NCBI RefSeq assembly: GCF_021560015.1
Contig: NZ_CP073588.1
Span: forward strand, 2,108,001 to 2,172,000
Direction of reading: 5' to 3'
Origin: Shewanella vesiculosa
Lineage (GTDB): Bacteria > Pseudomonadota > Gammaproteobacteria > Enterobacterales > Shewanellaceae
Length of the DNA stretch: 64,000 bases
Part shown: one piece after another, positions 55,720 through 64,000 of the stretch
How the letters are laid out: every line of letters begins with the position of its first letter
How positions within the stretch are numbered: the first letter of the stretch is position 1
Notes under the pieces: model-generated
What the model saw: the letters and a program-made list of their open reading frames with translations, nothing else
What the model was told of the DNA's origin: nothing
Databases searched by the model: none
Translations under genes and position numbers: made by a program

Positions 55720-56837
55720 TTATGTATTGCTTAGATCAAGCATGATGTTGACCGTGATGGCTTTCGGGCTGTTGTATGGGCGAACCACCATGTAAATCAC
55801 CACGCTTTTGTTGGTTGGCCATACAATTTGAATATCACCGTCAATGGGTGGAGTAATTTCACCTGGGAACGGAGTCCCTAAAATAGTGGTGCTTTTGCTC
55901 ATGTTGCGCAGTGGCTTCATAGTAGCCTTTGTTTAACTCAATACTGTTAGGTGTTGAATTAAGGGCGCGATTACCAATGCGACGAATGGCGAGAATACGC
56001 ACTTCACGGCTGGCTTTATGCACTACACGAATGTTTTCAATGTACTGATAGTCACCGCCTGCAGCGTCTAATGTTGAACCGTCACCCCAATAGATCCCCT
56101 TCAAAGTCTGGGTACCACTGCGGCACACTAAAACGGGCGGTGGCTAAGGTGTTTAAGGTGGCTAACGCTAATGGCTTTTCGGCACTGTCTACTGGTGCAT
56201 TCTCTAAACCAGAACCTAATCCCATTACGCTACCTGTTGCCACGCGCATTGGGCTGTCGGCAATACTCACAGCGTAGTTACATAAGCGACCAGCCAACAC
56301 GCCCACGTTATTAGCGTGCAATTGCGGCACTGGGATCACTAAGTGATTTGCAAGCCCTGCAACCAATGCGACTTGCGCAGCTTCATACGCTGACCATGTT
56401 TGGGTAGCAGCGTCGATACCTGGCACTGCAACCAAACCAGACACAAAACGGCCATGTGTTGCTTGCAAGCTAGCTAAGTAATCGTGCTTGGCGCTAATTT
56501 CTACGGCTGTATTGCTGATGTCACAGAACACTACCGTTTCAAAGCTTTGCACTTCGTTAGCGCGATCAATCGCTTCAAATACGTCTTCACCGTCTGCCAG
56601 TGGATAAACTGCAGCAGTCCAGTTTTGCCCCGCATTTAATTGCGCCGCAATCACTTGATCGCGCAGGCCACTGTCGGCTAATGCGTCTTCAAGATCCGTT
56701 TGGGCGTTTACGCTAAACAGTTGGCTTTCTTCGCCTACTGAACCCGCACGACCAATAAATAGAAAGTGGCGTTCGATGGCGGCAATGTCACCTTGGCCGA
56801 GATTCAAATTGTTAACTTGTACTTTACCTAGTGCCAT
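55720..56837 (-). pseudogene. DUF2586 tail sheath protein, two +1 frameshifts
   Basis: The contractile sheath. The N-terminal 251 residues are in one frame (MALGKVQVNNLNLGQGDIAAIERHFLFIG...). Dropping one base from C4 at 56096-56099 joins FEGIYWGDGSTLDAAGGDYQYIENIRVVHKASREVRILAIRRIG. A second one-base loss near 55928-55930 joins LNKATMKPLRNMSKSTTILGTPFPGEI to the end at 55720, for about 372 residues. DUF2586 is the HP1/K139 sheath family. As sequenced the protein ends at residue 251 and the phage could not make a contractile tail, unless the bases are overcalls. Confidence 0.82.
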
Positions 56838-56839
56838 GG

Positions 56840-57499
56840 TTAGCCTCTTTTGCTGTTGATATGGTCAATGATTTTTACTAATTCACGTTGTACGTTTTGG
56901 GTCGTGTCACCCAAGAACGGACGCGCTTTAACGGGTATTGGCCAACGATTTTTATTTGGCTTATCGCGCAGTACCGACAAAATCACACCCGCTTTGCCTT
57001 GGCTTAGGTTTTCCGTTATTTCGCTTATGGTTGCGCGACGGTAACCTTTGCCTTTGGTTTTTTTAGTTTTATAACCCAATGCAATAAGCGCTTTAGCTTG
57101 GCTGCGTGTTGCGGCAGCTTTGTAGTCTGGTTTGCCATGAATGCGTGCCATGCGGCTGGCGCTCATAGACTCTGTGCCACCGTCTTGATGCAGCGCAGCT
57201 ATTCGGCCTGTTAGTCCCGCTTTATGCTTAAGCTCTAAACGGTTGGCGTTTTTCACGTAAGGTTCTAATGTTCTGCCCATGCGTTTAAGCATCTTGGCTT
57301 TTTTACCATCGGCGCGGCTGGCCATGTGAGTGCCGTCAACCGTGGTTTGAGTGCGTATCCGTTTGCGTGCTAATGCGCGTTCGTATCGCCCCAGTGTTTT
57401 TAAAATACGAGTGCGCTTGTTTGCTGGCAGTGATTGCAGTATCAACTGATGCTTTACGCTCAATGCTTGCTGTTTGTTTGGGGTGATAACTAAGCTCAT
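56840..57499 (-). CDS. Phage virion morphogenesis protein (gpS-like)
   Basis: A protein of 219 residues, very basic. Segments such as KQQALSVKHQLILQSLPANKRTRILKTLGRYERALARKRIRTQTTVDGTHMASR and SRMARIHGKPDYKAAATRSQAKALIALGYK match tail completion proteins of the P2 gpS type. It lies between gpR and the sheath, in the P2 order. Confidence 0.82.
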   Translation of the reverse strand: MSLVITPNKQQALSVKHQLILQSLPANKRTRILKTLGRYERALARKRIRTQTTVDGTHMASRADGKKAKMLKRMGRTLEPYVKNANRLELKHKAGLTGRIAALHQDGGTESMSASRMARIHGKPDYKAAATRSQAKALIALGYKTKKTKGKGYRRATISEITENLSQGKAGVILSVLRDKPNKNRWPIPVKARPFLGDTTQNVQRELVKIIDHINSKRG

Positions 57500-57981
57500 T
57501 CGGCCCCCTTCTGCTGTACATCAACGGTTTCAGCTATGTTTAATGGCACTAATGACACACGGTAGCGTTCGCCGTTAAATAGCACTGGGCCGTTATCATC
57601 TGGTAGCAGTTCAATGTCATCCATTAACTGCACTTCAATTAATACTGTGGCGTGGTCTTTACTCACCACGTCTATATCCAGTTGTGGATCATCTAGGCCG
57701 TATTCATCACGAGCCCAATTGCTGTCAATCAAAAAGGCAGCAACCATGGCGAGTAGGTTGTATGGGTTAATGCGGCGGTGCGGAAAGCGCTCTAACGCAA
57801 TCACGGCGTTGTGTTTCCACTTCGCGACTTGATAGCCTTCGATGCCTTTGTCTTCACCGTTGAGTATTAAGGTGCCGTTTTCTTGCCACGCATCAAGATC
57901 GTTGGCTTTAACAATTGGCGATAAGCTTGTGAGTAAAAATTCTGCCAATAGTTGTAATTGGGTCTTGGTTTGAGTGCTCAT
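57496..57981 (-). CDS. Phage tail completion protein (gpR-like)
   Basis: A protein of 161 residues with the family region LAEFLLTSLSPIVKANDLDAWQENGTLILNGEDKGIEGYQVAKWKHNAVIALERFPHRRINPYNLLAMVAAFLID. Needed at the head-tail junction. It overlaps both neighbours by 4 bp (gpL upstream, gpS downstream). Confidence 0.85.
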   Translation of the reverse strand: MSTQTKTQLQLLAEFLLTSLSPIVKANDLDAWQENGTLILNGEDKGIEGYQVAKWKHNAVIALERFPHRRINPYNLLAMVAAFLIDSNWARDEYGLDDPQLDIDVVSKDHATVLIEVQLMDDIELLPDDNGPVLFNGERYRVSLVPLNIAETVDVQQKGAE

Positions 57982-58433
57982 AATGAATGCACTCCGGCGC
58001 GGCCAAGGCCCATCAATAAACGCACTGATCGGTTTGATTGCGCTAATATGGCGTCTTGTTGTGCTTCGTCGCTGGCTTTGTTGTTGCCTGCTTCTTTTTG
58101 GTCAACAGCAGAAAAATAGCCCAGCAAATCGGCATGAGAACGGGCATAAATAGCCCCGCGGTAAATGCTAATTTGCTGCGCACTGAAATCAGGCGCTAGA
58201 CTGGCGTCTAAGGCAAAAGGGGCTTCCGTTCCCTGTGCTGTCATGATGAAACTAAGCAATTGCTGCTGTATTTCTGCCACGCTACGATTGAGCGAATCAG
58301 CTAATACTGATTCTTCAAAATATTCAGGGATGCGACGATGTTGGCGAAATTCACCCGTTGACAATGCAGGCCAGCCGCTATCGTTATCGATAGCAATGCT
58401 TTGTTGTTGTCCGGCTTCAAATCCAAATGTCAT
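57978..58433 (-). CDS. Head completion/stabilisation protein (gpL-like)
   Basis: A protein of 151 residues with FRQHRRIPEYFEESVLADSLNRSVAEIQQQL and IYRGAIYARSHADLLGYFSAV-type motifs of P2 gpL. It works with the terminase products to close the head. It follows the terminase small subunit after a 111-bp gap. Confidence 0.85.
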   Translation of the reverse strand: MTFGFEAGQQQSIAIDNDSGWPALSTGEFRQHRRIPEYFEESVLADSLNRSVAEIQQQLLSFIMTAQGTEAPFALDASLAPDFSAQQISIYRGAIYARSHADLLGYFSAVDQKEAGNNKASDEAQQDAILAQSNRSVRLLMGLGRAGVHSL

Positions 58434-58544
58434 ACATCACCTGTGTTAATTGGGTTCAGTTCGGTTAGCGTCACAGTGGTTATTAACAGTCACCTGTTAA
58501 ACACTCAGCTAGCGAACTGGAGGGTTGGGAGTGGGTCCCTTACG

Positions 58545-59312
58545 TTATTGGCCTTGTTCTTGTGAGCCACTTTCTTGTGACCCATAAGCCTCTAACGCAC
58601 GTATTCGCATATCAATTTTGTTTCTTACTGTTTTCACCTGGGCATGCTTGTGCAAACTGGCCGCTTTTTCGAGTAACGCATCTGCTTGTTGCAAGCGGCT
58701 AATGTCGCCAACCTGTGTCGGTTTAATGTCGCCGTTAGTTGTGCGTAGTAATGCCAGCCCCGCGAATTTGTAAAACTTAGCGGTAACCGGTTCTGGCAGT
58801 TTCCAATCGTTAACCACGCGCTTAAACACCATGCTGAAATACGGTTCAATACTGTTGCCGTTTTCTGCTTGCACTTCTGCCCAATCAAATACCGTGTCGG
58901 CAATAAAGCCAGCCCACTGACGGCGAATGCTTCCCGCCATAGGTTGATCAAGTTCGATAGCGCGAAACGCCAGTTCAATAGCTCGGCCAAGCTCACCAAC
59001 ATCAAACAGCCACACAATGCAGTAAGCAAAAATAGGATGATCATCAACTTTGTCCTTTGGTTTAGCATCAAGCTTGGTTAAATAATCAGTGGTAATGGGT
59101 AGCCACTTTGGTAACAACACATCACGTTTATGGCTTACCTTGTCGCTGCGTCTTGCAAAGGCTTTTAGCCGTGTTAAATCTGCTTCAAGTTCGATCAGCT
59201 GTAAGTGCAGGCTTGGGGCGTATTGGCCGCTACCTGTTTGGCTTACTTTTTCGAGTTGTTTTTGGGCGCGGCGGTTTTCTTTGAATGCGAGGATTCTGGC
59301 GCCGCCGATGGC
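58545..59312 (-). CDS. Terminase small/endonuclease subunit (gpM-like), N-terminus reached by -1 frameshift
   Basis: The P2 gpM-type core LHLQLIELEADLTRLKAFARRSDKVSHKRDVLLPKWLP... is clear, with a helical C-terminal part (LQQADALLEKAASLHKHAQVKTVRNKIDMRIRAL). Homologs start near ARILAFKENRRAQKQLEK, but this frame has no ATG, GTG or TTG between an upstream TAA (about 59343) and 59120, inside the conserved part. The overlapping coiled-coil ORF carries A-AAA-AAG (59318-59312) in the correct phase, followed by an CGGCGG/CCGCCG hairpin. A -1 shift would fuse 153 residues of that ORF to 255 residues of gpM. Alternatives are a non-standard start or a missing base. Confidence 0.78.
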   Translation of the reverse strand, partial: AIGGARILAFKENRRAQKQLEKVSQTGSGQYAPSLHLQLIELEADLTRLKAFARRSDKVSHKRDVLLPKWLPITTDYLTKLDAKPKDKVDDHPIFAYCIVWLFDVGELGRAIELAFRAIELDQPMAGSIRRQWAGFIADTVFDWAEVQAENGNSIEPYFSMVFKRVVNDWKLPEPVTAKFYKFAGLALLRTTNGDIKPTQVGDISRLQQADALLEKAASLHKHAQVKTVRNKIDMRIRALEAYGSQESGSQEQGQ

Positions 59313-59770
59313 TTTTTTAGCTCTGCTGTCGCTTCTTTAATGTCGTTCGCTGAATTGGCAATGCTGTCAGCGCTGTAGGCTAAATCATTGGCACTGTCGT
59401 CAATGGCGCTGGCGCTTTGTTCTACTGAGTCAGCGGCATGGTTCACGCTGTCAGCTGCATCGTTAACAGAATCTGATAGCTCAGTGATGGCGGTAATATT
59501 GCCGTCATCGTCAAGTTTGACGTCGGCTATTACGCTTTTGTCTTCACCAGATGAAAAATCCATATTCATGACAACAAATCGTGCTTTTTGCTCTGCAGCT
59601 TCACGCGCTTTTGCAATAGCTTCTGATTCATCACATCCAAATAAATATGCCAGTAATGCTAAAGCTTCATTTTCTGGCGCTGGCGTTGATGCTGCATCTT
59701 GATTTGATGGATTTTGTTGTTTAGCTTTTTCTGCTGCACGGCGTTTTTTAAAATTAGCGATGGCACTCAT
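59243..59770 (-). CDS. Coiled-coil phage ORF between capsid and terminase small subunit
   Basis: A protein of 175 residues, not recognised. The N-terminus is basic (MSAIANFKKRRAAEKAKQQ), then comes a segment AYLFGCDESEAIAKAREAAEQKARFVVMNMDFSSGEDKS. Residues 95-150 are a strongly periodic Ser/Asp/Ala helix (SDSVNDAADSVNHAADSVEQSAS, IDDSANDLAYSADSIANSANDIKEAT). The zero-frame end is a Pro/Ser/Lys tail. Most P2-like phages lack this gene here. See the terminase entry for the slippery heptamer at codons 151-153. A palindromic hairpin separates it from the capsid gene. Confidence 0.72.
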   Translation of the reverse strand: MSAIANFKKRRAAEKAKQQNPSNQDAASTPAPENEALALLAYLFGCDESEAIAKAREAAEQKARFVVMNMDFSSGEDKSVIADVKLDDDGNITAITELSDSVNDAADSVNHAADSVEQSASAIDDSANDLAYSADSIANSANDIKEATAELKKPSAAPESSHSKKTAAPKNNSKK

Positions 59771-59805
59771 GGCGATGTCCTATTTAGCTATTTGATAAAG
59801 GATTA

Positions 59806-59830
59806 ACTAGGCACTCAGTGAGTGCCTAGT
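59806..59830. terminator. Palindromic hairpin after the capsid gene
   Basis: A perfect 12-bp inverted repeat ACTAGGCACTCA / TGAGTGCCTAGT around one base. No T-run follows on the minus strand, so it may be an mRNA-stabilising or attenuating structure instead of a full terminator. Confidence 0.55.
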
Positions 59831-59837
59831 GATAGGG

Positions 59838-60866
59838 TTAAGCCGCTGGGGCTGCGCCAATATTCATTGCAGCTTCATCGATTGCACCGTATGCCTGCAT
59901 TTCATCAACTGCATACCCTTCAAAGCGCCAATACTTGTCTTCCCAGCGCTTACGGTCTTCTACGTTTTCAGACTTGCGCGAGCGGGTGCCTTTTTGGGTG
60001 TAGCAATGCAAGTTAGAAAGCAATGTCACCACTAGGCGTTTACCTGGGAAGAACGGTGGTGTGTATGCCTTTAAACCACCAATGGATTTATCCATCATTT
60101 GCGCGGCAACACGTTCGGTTGGCTTGTCTGCTTGGTTCATCAACTTAGTCTGAGCGGTTGCGGTTAAGTCACTGCCAACCAATACAACCAAGCGTGGGTC
60201 GTTGCGGAATTGTTCAGGGATCAAGGTGTTCTTAACTTCGGTAACAATGGCGTCTAATGTTTTGTATTCACCGTCTTTCAAAACACCTGTTGCATCAGGG
60301 TTAAAGTAAATCGGGTCAGTCATTACCTGATCAGGCGCTTTCTCTTTTACTAACTGATGCCAGCCTTTGTTAACGTCTTGACCAAGCGGGTTGGCAACAG
60401 GATCTGTGTCTATTGCGGCAGAAGTACCATTAAAGCCAATGCGTAAAATGTCGAGGGCAAAACGCATAGTGGCGTTTTCACTCATTAGTTTCATGAATTG
60501 ACGTTCACTGCCTGCGTTGGCCCATACTGCTAATGTGCCCCAATCAACAAAGGCACAAGAGTCAGTTTCGACCAGTTCATAGGTATTACCGTTAACATCT
60601 TGTCCTGAAGTAAATCGACCACCAGACTTACGCCCTGTGGCAATGCCTGTATTACCTACGCTAACCACTTGACCTTTAATTTGGTCAACGTCCATCATGG
60701 TGATCAGTTTTAAAAACTCGACTGAATCAAGAATGGCGGCGCGAAGTTTGGTTTCCATTGGGCCAGTAACGCTAAATTGCTTACTCACGTCTGGTGTTTG
60801 ATATCCGGTGGCCATGTTGGTGCTGTATGCAAGCAAACAGGCTAGTGCAATTGGTGTTAAATTCAT
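59838..60866 (-). CDS. Major capsid protein (P2 gpN family)
   Basis: A protein of 342 residues. Features of the P2 family include FSVTGPMETKLRAAILDSVEFLKLITMMDVDQIKGQVVSVGN, the ATGRKSGGRF segment, CAFVDWGTLAVWANAGSERQFMKLMSENATMRFALDILRIGFNGTSAA, and FFPGKRLVVTLLSNLHCYTQKGTRSR. It follows the scaffold gene by 46 bp. Confidence 0.92.
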   Translation of the reverse strand: MNLTPIALACLLAYSTNMATGYQTPDVSKQFSVTGPMETKLRAAILDSVEFLKLITMMDVDQIKGQVVSVGNTGIATGRKSGGRFTSGQDVNGNTYELVETDSCAFVDWGTLAVWANAGSERQFMKLMSENATMRFALDILRIGFNGTSAAIDTDPVANPLGQDVNKGWHQLVKEKAPDQVMTDPIYFNPDATGVLKDGEYKTLDAIVTEVKNTLIPEQFRNDPRLVVLVGSDLTATAQTKLMNQADKPTERVAAQMMDKSIGGLKAYTPPFFPGKRLVVTLLSNLHCYTQKGTRSRKSENVEDRKRWEDKYWRFEGYAVDEMQAYGAIDEAAMNIGAAPAA

Positions 60867-60912
60867 GATGCTATCTCGCTGCTAATAAATGACTAAAGTG
60901 GTTTAGTGGGTC

Positions 60913-61809
60913 TTAAACCACTGAGTAAGATTCGCCTAGACCTGCTGGATCAGGCTCTTGGCCTGCAGTTTCTTTGCTTAGCGCATTGAACTTGGTTTCC
61001 ATTGCACCGAGCTTTTCTGTTAGTCCGGTTAATAGGGTTTCAACTTTGCTGAACTGTTCAGCACTAACACCTGGCGCGTCTGTTTTATCAGTCGCTGTGG
61101 TGGTATCAATTTCACTTTTTTCGGTACCAGTTGCTTCTGGCTTTTTGCCAAAGGTGTCAACTTTGGTTTCAAGCTCTGTTAGCTTGGTGTCAAAGGTTTC
61201 AAACTTGCCCATTAGGGCGTCAAATTGTGCTTTGTCCATTGCTGGTTCCTCGGTTGGGTCGGTTGCCGCGTTTGGCTTATTAAAGTAATTGCGTAGCATG
61301 GCAAACAAGCCCTGTTCCGTAGGCGTTGCTTGTTCCGTAATGAAGTCACTTTGCTGTAACTCTTCTAATTGGCTGTATTCGTGGTCGTGGTGATTGTCAC
61401 CGGCTGAAAACTTAAGGCGGGTTGTACCCGTTGATGCAGGCGAGTCGGTAACGGCAATACCCGATAAATAGGCTTTGCCCGTTCCTTTGTAATCAATGTT
61501 TGGCTCGATCGACATAAATAGCTTTTGGCTGTCTTTGTTGGCTTCAAGCAAGTAATCGTTGGCGGTTAACTTGACATATAAACGCAGTTTGCCGTCTTTA
61601 GTTGAGGCTTTGACTTCATCCACTGAGCCCCAGTTTTTACCCTCAAACGGGCCCCATGATGAACGGAAGTGTTCCGGCCAAATCATGGCGGTGTATTCAT
61701 CCACTGAATATTGTGCGGCCATGTCTTCAATCCACTGTTTGGTGATAGTGCGACCGTCGACTGTTGCGCCTTCGGTTGCTGCGATAACCCACCCAGTTTG
61801 CTTGCTCAT
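60913..61809 (-). CDS. Capsid scaffolding protein/protease (P2 gpO family)
   Basis: A protein of 298 residues. The N-terminal protease domain has WIEDMAAQYSVDEYTAMIWPEHFRSSWGPFEG (His) and SQKLFMSIEPNIDYKGTGKAYLSGIAVTDSPAS (Ser), matching the gpO triad. The C-terminal half is a helical, acidic scaffold (DALMGKFETFDTKLTELETKVDTFGKK, LTGLTEKLGAMETKFNALSKE). Complete. Confidence 0.9.
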   Translation of the reverse strand: MSKQTGWVIAATEGATVDGRTITKQWIEDMAAQYSVDEYTAMIWPEHFRSSWGPFEGKNWGSVDEVKASTKDGKLRLYVKLTANDYLLEANKDSQKLFMSIEPNIDYKGTGKAYLSGIAVTDSPASTGTTRLKFSAGDNHHDHEYSQLEELQQSDFITEQATPTEQGLFAMLRNYFNKPNAATDPTEEPAMDKAQFDALMGKFETFDTKLTELETKVDTFGKKPEATGTEKSEIDTTTATDKTDAPGVSAEQFSKVETLLTGLTEKLGAMETKFNALSKETAGQEPDPAGLGESYSVV

Positions 61810-62007
61810 GTGTTTGCCTGCCTAAAGTCGTTTAATGCGTAAATGCTGTTTAGGCCTACAGCTTAAGGCTTTGACAAGGTGCAATCACTTGGCAAAGTTC
61901 GGCGCAATTCCGATTTTTGCATTATCGGAACTGAGCCGATATTTAGTCCGTTATGAGTGCTCCGATAGTCAATACACTGGCAACATTAATCATTAACCCT
62001 GAGTGAT
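61810..62007. promoter_or_regulatory. Divergent late-gene promoter region
   Basis: The 198-bp gap between the minus-strand capsid operon and the plus-strand terminase/portal operon. It holds an inverted repeat TTCCGAT-N9-ATCGGAA (61908-61930), a third CCGAT at 61937 and a fourth at 61961. Such dyads in the gpO-gpP gap of P2-like phages bind Ogr/Delta-type activators, but the P2 consensus itself (TGT-N12-ACA) was not recognised. Confidence 0.45.
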
Positions 62008-63799
62008 ATGGCCTACTCTCCTGAAATCCGTGAAGCCGCAAAACGGCTTTATTTACGCAGACACACCCCTGATGAAATTCGGGACGAGTTAGCCCTGCCC
62101 AATAATCGGGTGGTGTATTACTGGGCTGATAAATATGGCTGGCGTGATTTACTGCGAGAGGAAGAAGTAGACGAGGCAATTGCGCGTCGCATTGTGATGC
62201 TGTCGGATATTCAGGACAAATCAGGTAATCAAATAAAAGAACTCGACATGCTGATTGAAAAGCATGTGAAGTTGAAAAAGCAGCGCTTAATCAGCGAGGG
62301 CCATTCGTTTGGTTCCGGTTCAGGTTCCAAGTCTAGTAATAAAGGGAGTCCAAAAGGTGGCGAACGCTCTGGTAATGACGATAAACCACGTAAAGGCCGC
62401 AAGCGCAAAAATGATGTGAGCCATTTAGACGCTGAAGACTTTGGCACCTGGTACGCATCGCTTTTTGAATACCAAAAAACCATGCATGAAAACTTGCATC
62501 AGCGTATTCGTAACATTCTAAAAAGCCGTCAAATTGGTGCTACTTATTACTTTGCGGGTGAAGCATTTGAACAGGCAGTATTAACTGGGGATCCGCAAAT
62601 ATTTTTGTCGGCGTCACGTTCGCAAGCTGAAGTATTCCGCAGTTACATTATTGCCATCGCGCAAGAATTTTTTTGAGATTGAATTAACCGGTAACCCGAT
62701 TGTGTTGCACACCAAACACGGTGATGCCGAACTGCGCTTTTTAAGTACCAACAGTAAAACCGCCCAAAGTTATCACGGCCATGTGTACGTGGATGAATAC
62801 TTTTGGATTGGCAAGTTTGATGTATTAAACAAATTAGCCTCTGCCATGGCGACCCACAAAAACTGGCGTAAAACCTACTTTTCAACCCCATCCACTAAAG
62901 CGCATCCGGCTTATTCGTTTTGGACTGGCGACCATTGGCGACAAGGTAAACCCGACCGCGAAGAAGTTGAGTTTCCCACATTTAATGCCATGCGCGACCG
63001 TGGCCGATTATGCCCAGATAAACAATGGCGTTTTGTGGTCACGATTGAAGATGCATTGGCTGGCGGCTGCGGCTTGTTTGATATTGACGAACTGCGCGAT
63101 GAATACAACGGCGATGATTTTTCCAACTTGTTTATGTGCGTATTTGTTGATGATGCCGACAGTGTATTTAAGTTCAGCGACCTTGAGAAATGCATGGTTG
63201 ATGCGGCGCGATGGCAAGACCATAAACCCAATGATTTGCGGCCATTTGGCAACCGTGAAGTGTGGCTTGGATATGATCCGTCACGTACCCGCGACAATGC
63301 GACTTTGGTTGTGGTTGCACCAGGTGAAAAGAAAGGTGAAAAGTTCCGCGTATTAGAAAAACATTATTGGCGAGGGCTTAACTTCGCCCATCATGTTAGT
63401 GAAATTCAAAAGGTCTATTCACGTTACCGGGTGACCTACATTGGCGTTGATACCACAGGCATTGGTGCTGGGGTGTTTGACTCGATTAGTACCTTGTTCC
63501 CGCGTGAGGCCACGGCGATTCATTACAGTGTTGGCAGTAAAACCCGTTTGGTGCTGAAAATGATTGATGTAATTGAAGGTGGCCGCATTGAGTGGGATGC
63601 CTCACACAAAGACATTGCCATGAGTTGTTTAGCGATACGACGAACTACCACCGATACTGGCGGGGCCATTACCTTTAAAGCTAGCCGCGACAATGCCACT
63701 GGCCATGCCGACGTATTTTTTGCGATTGCCCACGCGGTGATCAACGAACCCCTTAATTATGAACACAAGAGATCATCATCATGGACAATGCAACACTAA
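62008..63799 (+). pseudogene. Terminase large (ATPase) subunit, gpP-like, +1 frameshift
   Basis: The packaging ATPase. N-terminal part: HTH-like start ([37 protein letters not shown]), a Lys/Ser/Gly-rich linker, and the Walker A region [18 protein letters not shown]. After the T7 run at 62668-62674 the frame shifts. With six T it continues [25 protein letters not shown], reaching Walker B VYVDEYFW and the nuclease part ([33 protein letters not shown]). The whole is about 596 residues, a normal gpP length. The second part as sequenced could only start inside the overlap. Confidence 0.88.
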
Positions 63800-64000
63800 C
63801 TGCCGCGAACGACGACACGACTGACGCCACTGAGCAACCGAGCAGTAATGCACCTGTGGTGTTTAGTTTGCCCGAACAAGTGATGCCTAATATGTGGCTT
63901 ACCGATTACGACTCGTTGTATTACAACTCAAGCGATGAATATTGGGAACCGCCCATTGATAGGCATTTGCTGGCTAACCTTGTTCGCCGTAATGCGCAAC
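63781..64000 (+). CDS. Portal protein (P2 gpQ-like), 5' part
   Basis: Starts at ATG 63781, overlapping the terminase end by 19 bp. After an acidic Ala/Thr-rich start the segment [27 protein letters not shown] is typical of the portal N-terminus in P2-like phages. It is truncated by the window edge after 73 codons. Confidence 0.85.
   Translation, partial: MDNATLTAANDDTTDATEQPSSNAPVVFSLPEQVMPNMWLTDYDSLYYNSSDEYWEPPIDRHLLANLVRRNAQ

Larger units (their letters stand above)
43144..64000. mobile_element. P2-superfamily (HP1/K139-like) prophage, left part
   Basis: The head genes are of P2 type: scaffold gpO, capsid gpN, terminase gpM and gpP, head completion gpL, portal gpQ. The tail genes include DUF2586 sheath, DUF2597 tube and DUF2590 proteins, the set known from Haemophilus HP1 and Vibrio K139 rather than P2 itself. 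It is inserted at ssrA. All structural genes from spike to scaffold are present. Integrase, immunity and replication genes, the other att site and the rest of the portal lie outside. Frameshifts in the sheath and terminase, if real, would make it defective. Confidence 0.88.

Noticed and set aside
44841..57499. Mu-like prophage
   Set aside because: The tail genes have a Mu-like flavour, but capsid, scaffold, terminase, gpL and portal are of P2 type and there is no transposase in view.
59120..59120. GTG start for the terminase small subunit
   Set aside because: It lies inside the conserved gpM region, with 64 open, gpM-like codons upstream, so it cannot be the natural N-terminus.

Overview
The window looks like a Shewanella chromosome (Gammaproteobacteria). 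The evidence is the gene order rlmN-pilW-rodZ-ispG-hisS-yfgM-bamB-der, a tmRNA whose tag reads ANDSNYSLAA, many proteins of Shewanella type, and a split borosin pair resembling SonM/SonA of S. oneidensis. About 42.8 kb of chromosomal backbone is followed by about 21 kb of a P2-superfamily (HP1/K139-like) prophage that begins at the 3' end of ssrA and runs off the right edge.

Layout. 0-3 kb: the end of xseA, a membrane protein, an OmpA-type lipoprotein and a GlyGly-CTERM-like surface protein. 3.1-7.4 kb: a PepSY protein with a PhoP/PhoQ-like two-component pair and a DUF3300 protein. Three promoters here share a PhoP-box-like repeat (TGTTCA-N5-TGTTCA) exactly 12 bp before a -10 box, so they are probably one small regulon. 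7.5-13.3 kb: a minus-strand envelope redox cluster (cytochrome b561, TlpA-like thioredoxin, DUF4266 lipoprotein, DUF3570 barrel, ApbE flavin transferase, response regulator, histidine kinase). 14-23 kb: the housekeeping operon from rlmN to der. 23-32 kb: 5'-nucleotidase with a 136-bp tandem duplication of its 3' end, NrfJ-like protein, GNAT, DUF3820, orphan ParA plus partner, MtfA, an NTF2-like protein and an HDOD-GAF protein. 32-35 kb: aceB-aceA (glyoxylate shunt). 35.2-36.9 kb: a gene-free AT-rich stretch. 36.9-40 kb: TPR-GGDEF protein, borosin precursor and borosin N-methyltransferase. 40.3-43.1 kb: bamE, rnfH, ratA, smpB, ssrA.

Prophage (43.1-64 kb and beyond). Next to attL lie two small overlapping cargo genes (a beta-rich protein and a zinc-ribbon protein) behind a CTAAA x6 repeat. 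The late genes then run, on the minus strand, from capsid scaffold at the right to baseplate spike at the left, with a plus-strand terminase ATPase and portal on the far side of a divergent promoter region. The tail fibre carries an SGNH-hydrolase domain. Two -1 ribosomal frameshift sites can be read: A-AAA-AAA in the tail assembly chaperone, and A-AAA-AAG followed by a GC-rich hairpin joining a coiled-coil ORF to the terminase small subunit.

Sequence quality. Ten one-base frameshifts break eight otherwise intact genes. All ten are +1 and all can be placed in homopolymer runs, which suggests base-calling overcalls more than gene decay. Genes affected: DUF3300, tlpA-like, DUF3570 (two), GNAT, HDOD-GAF, TPR-GGDEF, tail sheath (two), terminase ATPase.
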